A stretch of 64,000 nt of DNA from Aspidiotus rigidus (taxonomy: Eukaryota > Arthropoda > Insecta > Hemiptera > Diaspididae). Location of the stretch: assembly GCA_035079385.1 (NCBI GenBank), contig JAVHKY010000028.1:4588001-4652000 (forward strand), written 5' to 3'. The position numbers and the translations under genes are program-made. Under the pieces are notes generated by a model. The model was not told the origin of the DNA and did no database searches. It was given only the letters and a program-made list of their open reading frames with translations. This document shows positions 60,127-64,000 of this stretch, piece after piece; the stretch's first letter is position 1; each line of letters begins with the position of its first letter.

Positions 60127-60134
60127 CTGACGAG

Positions 60135-60300
60135 TCGCGTAAAACTGTAGTCGATTTTGAGTCAACCTCTTCAAATCTTGATGGAGTTCAAATGAATTGT
60201 CCATCGACGTCGAATTAAGGTCACGTCGATATCTAATATTTGGAAAATTCAAGCAGGTCGACTTTGGTTCAACCTCAAATTCATGTCGAAGTAGAGCCCT
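60135..60300. repeat. GTCGA/GTCAA-rich degenerate repeat, right part
   Basis: AGTCGATTTTGAGTCAACC, ATCGACGTCGAATT and CAGGTCGACTTTGGTTCAAC continue the tract interrupted at 59535. Confidence 0.55.
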
Positions 60301-60612
60301 AAAAATATGAGGAGAGTATTGCAGCCAACTGAAAGCCAAAAGCCGAATCCAGCTCAATTTTTACTTATAAGAGAGAAGCTGAAAGCCAGTTTTATTTAAA
60401 CCTTCGTCAGTCAAAAGTCAAAATAAGCCAAATATTTTCCGTTTTTTCTTTTAGTTTTCCTGATTTCCGCAAAATAGGAAAATGCACTATGCAAATGTCA
60501 AGTTCAATTCCTACTCTCTAGGCCAGACTAGCTTTGCCGAAGAATTAACAAAGATAAGAAAGATTGGTTCCGGTGCCGTTCAGCACAGAAGCCTGTAGTA
60601 CTGACACCTAAT

Positions 60613-60883
60613 CTTAGACCATACAACAGATGGACCGAGCATAGCAATGAATCTTTGAACGGAGGACATGCTAAGAATACACATAAGAAAATAAGAGGGA
60701 CTGGACCTTGTTTACAAATTTGATGGGCGGCGCGGGTGTACGGTGTGTTTCACTGCTCCGCGCGTTTACCCGCGTTGCCTTCATTGAGGTCCAGTCCCCC
60801 TTATTTTCTTATCATGTCTTCCGTTCAACGCGTTGTACACGCGTATATGGCCGATGCTCGGTCTATCTGTTGTATGGTCTAAG
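60613..60883. mobile_element. Palindromic MITE, 271 bp, with 8-bp target duplication
   Basis: CTTAGACCATACAACAGATG at the left end and CATCTGTTGTATGGTCTAAG-type sequence at the right, plus inner paired blocks GAACGGAGGACATG/CATGTCTTCCGTTC and AATAAGAGGGACTGGACC/GGTCCAGTCCCCCTTATT, make nearly the whole element a hairpin. It is flanked by CACCTAAT on both sides (60605-60612 and 60884-60891). An 8-bp duplication fits hAT, P or Merlin; the terminus does not decide. Confidence 0.92.
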
Positions 60884-60891
60884 CACCTAAT

Positions 60892-63084
60892 GGAAATGAA
60901 TACAAACCAGAGAATAGGTGTCTTTTACAAGTATGACAAAGGTCCAATAGATTCACATCTTTTCATAACATAGATCAGCCGGAAATTAGTGAGCCGGAAG
61001 CCTGAAGCCAAATTTTCAAGGTTGTAAGTTCGAGCCAAAAGCCGAAGCTGAAACTTTCAAATTGTAATCAACTCTTGTCAGTTATTGAAATAACTAGAGT
61101 AGTCTTGAGATAAATGATGAGTGATGACGTAACGACTAAATATGGCGGCGAATGTTCTCACTCATATTTATAGGTACTACTCTAGTCCAAGTCTTTAATT
61201 CAAACATTGAACAAACGTACGCCAATATTGATGTTGGGTTAACACCCATTCTGACTTATTTTTGTCGTCGATATGAAGTCAATGTACAGACAGGTACAGT
61301 CAACACCCCTCAACCTCCCACGAGTGGTCGATGAGCTTTCAGTAGTATTGTCTTATGGGTCACTTTTAGGAACTTGCTGACAGAATGCGTAGTCATAATC
61401 ATTTAAGGCTTTCAATGTTGTGCGGGTTGCAAATTTCATCAAATCTCGCTGGAGCGACAATTAAACAATGACTTCAAATTAAGTTATCTCAACAATTTCA
61501 TCAATATCTCATAAAACGTTTACTTTTTATAAAAGCAATACTAGAGGTTGAAAATGAAATACAGTGCTAGGAATACTCGACTTTTATTCAATTCCATCAA
61601 GTTTTTCGAGAACTCACGCGAAATTATCGAGACAAATTCATTTGAAATCATTGTTTGTCCTCCAGCGAGATTTATGCAACCCGCACAACATAAAAAGCCT
61701 CATAATGAAGAATCACCATTATGCCTAACCAATACAGCAATGATGATCAGATCATGACCCATGAGTCGATTTGGAATCGTTCTAATCTCGTCGGACCAAC
61801 ATCGGTCATAATAAGTATAGAATGTCTCCACAGGGAAGTGCAATGCGTAGCTCGGTTTCATAGGACCAGGCAGAGTCGAATATTTTAAAATTCTCTTCAC
61901 ACCGAGCAAATGCGTAAAATGTTGTATAAGTACCTTCGTTGGTGATCTAAAAAATCAACTACCCACAATGGTTTTCAAATCCATACATTTTCGTAATCTT
62001 TTTGACGACTATACGATACAAACCCAAGAAAAATACGCAATAATGCTTTGCTAATATTTACAGAATTTGCTCGACGGTGGAAAAACTGATTTGACCCACA
62101 AATCTGTGTCGTATAGGACCAACGAAACGTGAAAGACGCACACCCGAAACATTTGAAACAGATGATGATTCATTTCATTCAAAATTTGGCGACAGATTGA
62201 AAATACACAACGACGAAGAATAATAAAGCATGCACGGACGACGAGCTTTCGTCATCGGGCGTCGATCAAATATTTACATCCGAATAATCGGGCGAAAATA
62301 AATATTATTCCTCAAAATGAACGGGTATATGGCGATAGCGTACGTGAAAATCTCGGACGTTTTTTGCCAACTTCATTTAAAAAATTCATTCGACGGCGCG
62401 CGCGTATCATAATTCGAAATTGACTTCCTCGTAGAAATGGTCTAAATGAGGAAAAAGTTCAACCACGCAATTCAAAGACATCAAATTGATGACGTTCACC
62501 GGAAATATTGGATTATTTTCGGTCGCCGATAGGTTCGAGCTTTAAGCTCTCTATCCCTTTTTCAGTTTGATTGTCAGTTTTTTCGATTACCAAGTATTAT
62601 AATAAAATACTTCGAGGATATTGTGTGCTCCGGAGTAGGGAACTGTAGGAATATTTAATTTGATGGAATAAATCCGCTAAGTGATTGCAACGACTAATTT
62701 AGTGGAAATGCGATTTGCGGAGAGAAGGGTAATTTGACTATAGTAGAGGAAGTTCGAAATCAATATAAGCTTTAGAAGTACGAATTTAATTAATACAAAC
62801 TATGATTGCTTGTAAGTAATTGTGCAGGTTATGACTATCTCAAGCGCAATAATTAATAATATCGGGCCGAAATACTCGAAATGGCAACTCCCTATCAGTT
62901 TACTAATTACTAGTCTAAAGGCACCCCTATTGTATATTGGTCAAGTCTCGTTCTTGAGTTTGATATTTTTGGCCAGTGCTGGTAATGGTAGTGAGCTACA
63001 CTGAGCCTCCTTTCTCTCAAAAGAGATTAGTAATTGTACTACTTAATCGTTGTGTTATCTTTCCGCAATTCAAAAAGAAGTAGA
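60892..63084. other. Non-coding stretch, no gene recognised
   Basis: Contains GAGCCAAAAGCCGAAGCTG near 61034, part of a dispersed GAAAGCC-rich motif also near 5010, 12200, 37270 and 60325. Short frames at 61152, 61548 and 62822 lack domains. Confidence 0.4.
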
Positions 63085-63605
63085 TGGACCAGAAAGGTTT
63101 TACCAGTTAAATGGGAGTTTGCGCTAAATCTGTTCTAGCGTGAAAAACGCAAAACGTTACATGTACGCTTTGAATCTACGAAATTTGTATCTCAATTTTA
63201 TCTTCAGTTTGCACTCCTACTCAACTTTTCACGACTTTTTTGAGCCGAGTTATGGACTAAAATGTGCCAAAAAATTTACTAATTTGCCAAGTTTTCCGAA
63301 TTAAGGAATTGAAAATCCCCCCAATTTAAAGCTTCATATATAGGATTATTCAAGTATTTTTTCGGAATCAACCTTAAATTTTACTTTCAAATCAAGTAAA
63401 ATACACAAGTTTAAACGATTTTTAATTTTTGATAATTGTGGTAAATTGGTCAATTTTTGGCACATTTTGATCCTTGACTGGGCTCAAAAAAGTCGTAGAA
63501 AGTTGGGTAGGGGCGCGCAAATTATACAAATTTCGTAGATTTGAACATCTAACGGTTCGCGATCTCGCGCTGGAGTGAATTTAGACGTCACATCTTTCTG
63601 GTCCA
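63085..63605. mobile_element. Long-inverted-repeat MITE, about 521 bp
   Basis: TGGACCAGAAAGG at 63085 and CTTTCTGGTCCA at 63594-63605 bound two arms of roughly 190 bp. The paired blocks are AATCTACGAAATTTGTAT with ATACAAATTTCGTAGATTTG, and CACGACTTTTTTGAGCC with GGCTCAAAAAAGTCGTAG. They are diverged by about 15-20 percent by eye. No target duplication was found, and the interior is short and non-coding. Confidence 0.85.
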
Positions 63606-64000
63606 CTCGGTATGAGTACATTTAAATTATTAATAGGTATGAAATCTCCAACAGTATTTCTGTTTCAGTCGCCTTCTAAGGAATAGTGGCAAAATTTAAT
63701 TATGAGAAAAATTCAGTAAATTTGGTTTCATATTGACAAAAAGCAAGTCTGCAATACTACGGTATAATAGCTTAAGTAATCCTTCTTACTTCACTGAGTC
63801 GATACCCCTTATACCATACCAGCTTTTCAAGTACATATGTATCAATCCTTCTTCTAAATTCACTTAAGCAATTTTAGACCATTATCTTTTTGGTTCTAAC
63901 GATTCTATTTGTACAATGAATTATAGACCAATGAAGAGGAACGTACGGCGAAAAAAAAACTGGTGCTTCAGTTTGCACATGAAACACTGACCACGTACCG
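63606..64000. other. Non-coding window end
   Basis: AT-rich, with no features recognised. Confidence 0.4.

Overview
This window looks like a gene-poor, AT-rich stretch of an animal nuclear genome, most likely an arthropod. The evidence is non-LTR retrotransposon relics, GIY-YIG Penelope-like elements, piggyBac and hAT relics, tRNA-derived SINE-like sequences, satellites, and one gene with two short canonical introns (70 and 68 nt). No prokaryotic-style dense coding is present. I cannot name the species from sequence alone.

Layout. 1-5.8 kb holds no recognisable gene. At 5.85-6.93 kb there is one convincing three-exon gene for a secreted protein of 312 aa. A broken piggyBac transposase with its two halves head to head follows at 7.0-7.8 kb. 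From 7.8 to 9.2 kb there are copies of a dispersed repeat. A 5'-truncated RNase H-type LINE lies at 10.3-11.1 kb on the minus strand. Foldback elements lie at 12.1-12.9 kb. A plus-strand LINE relic at 16.4-17.1 kb ends in about 90 perfect AAAT units. Another RNase H relic is at 19.6-20.1 kb. Two consecutive Penelope-like (PLE) relics occupy 22.06-24.2 kb, followed by a 66-bp minisatellite. A hAT-type MITE (27.49-27.82 kb) sits next to a well preserved PLE (27.94-29.93 kb) with a 12-bp target duplication. Two more PLEs, from two different lineages, lie back to back at 33.4-35.85 kb. tRNA-like SINE heads and a 26-bp satellite occupy 39.3-41.0 kb. LINE reverse-transcriptase fragments lie at 44.0 and 47.3-48.1 kb. 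The last 12 kb is crowded with non-autonomous DNA transposons: 52.6-53.4, 55.44-55.78, 59.54-60.13 (8-bp TSD), 60.61-60.88 (8-bp TSD, near-perfect palindrome) and 63.09-63.6 kb.

The most interesting candidate biology is a possible dispersed family of small secreted proteins. The intact gene at 5.85 kb appears by eye to share its middle-exon pattern with open stretches at 11.3, 37.8 and 42.4 kb, and a last-exon pattern links 32.4 and 42.7 kb. All are on the plus strand and sit between transposons. Identity is low and no alignment was run, so this is an inference, but it is the main non-transposon signal in the window. A second signal is a conserved hammerhead-ribozyme-like block in the terminal repeats of two PLE copies.

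Most other open reading frames are shadows of satellites, of minisatellites whose period is compatible with open frames, or of antisense transposon sequence.
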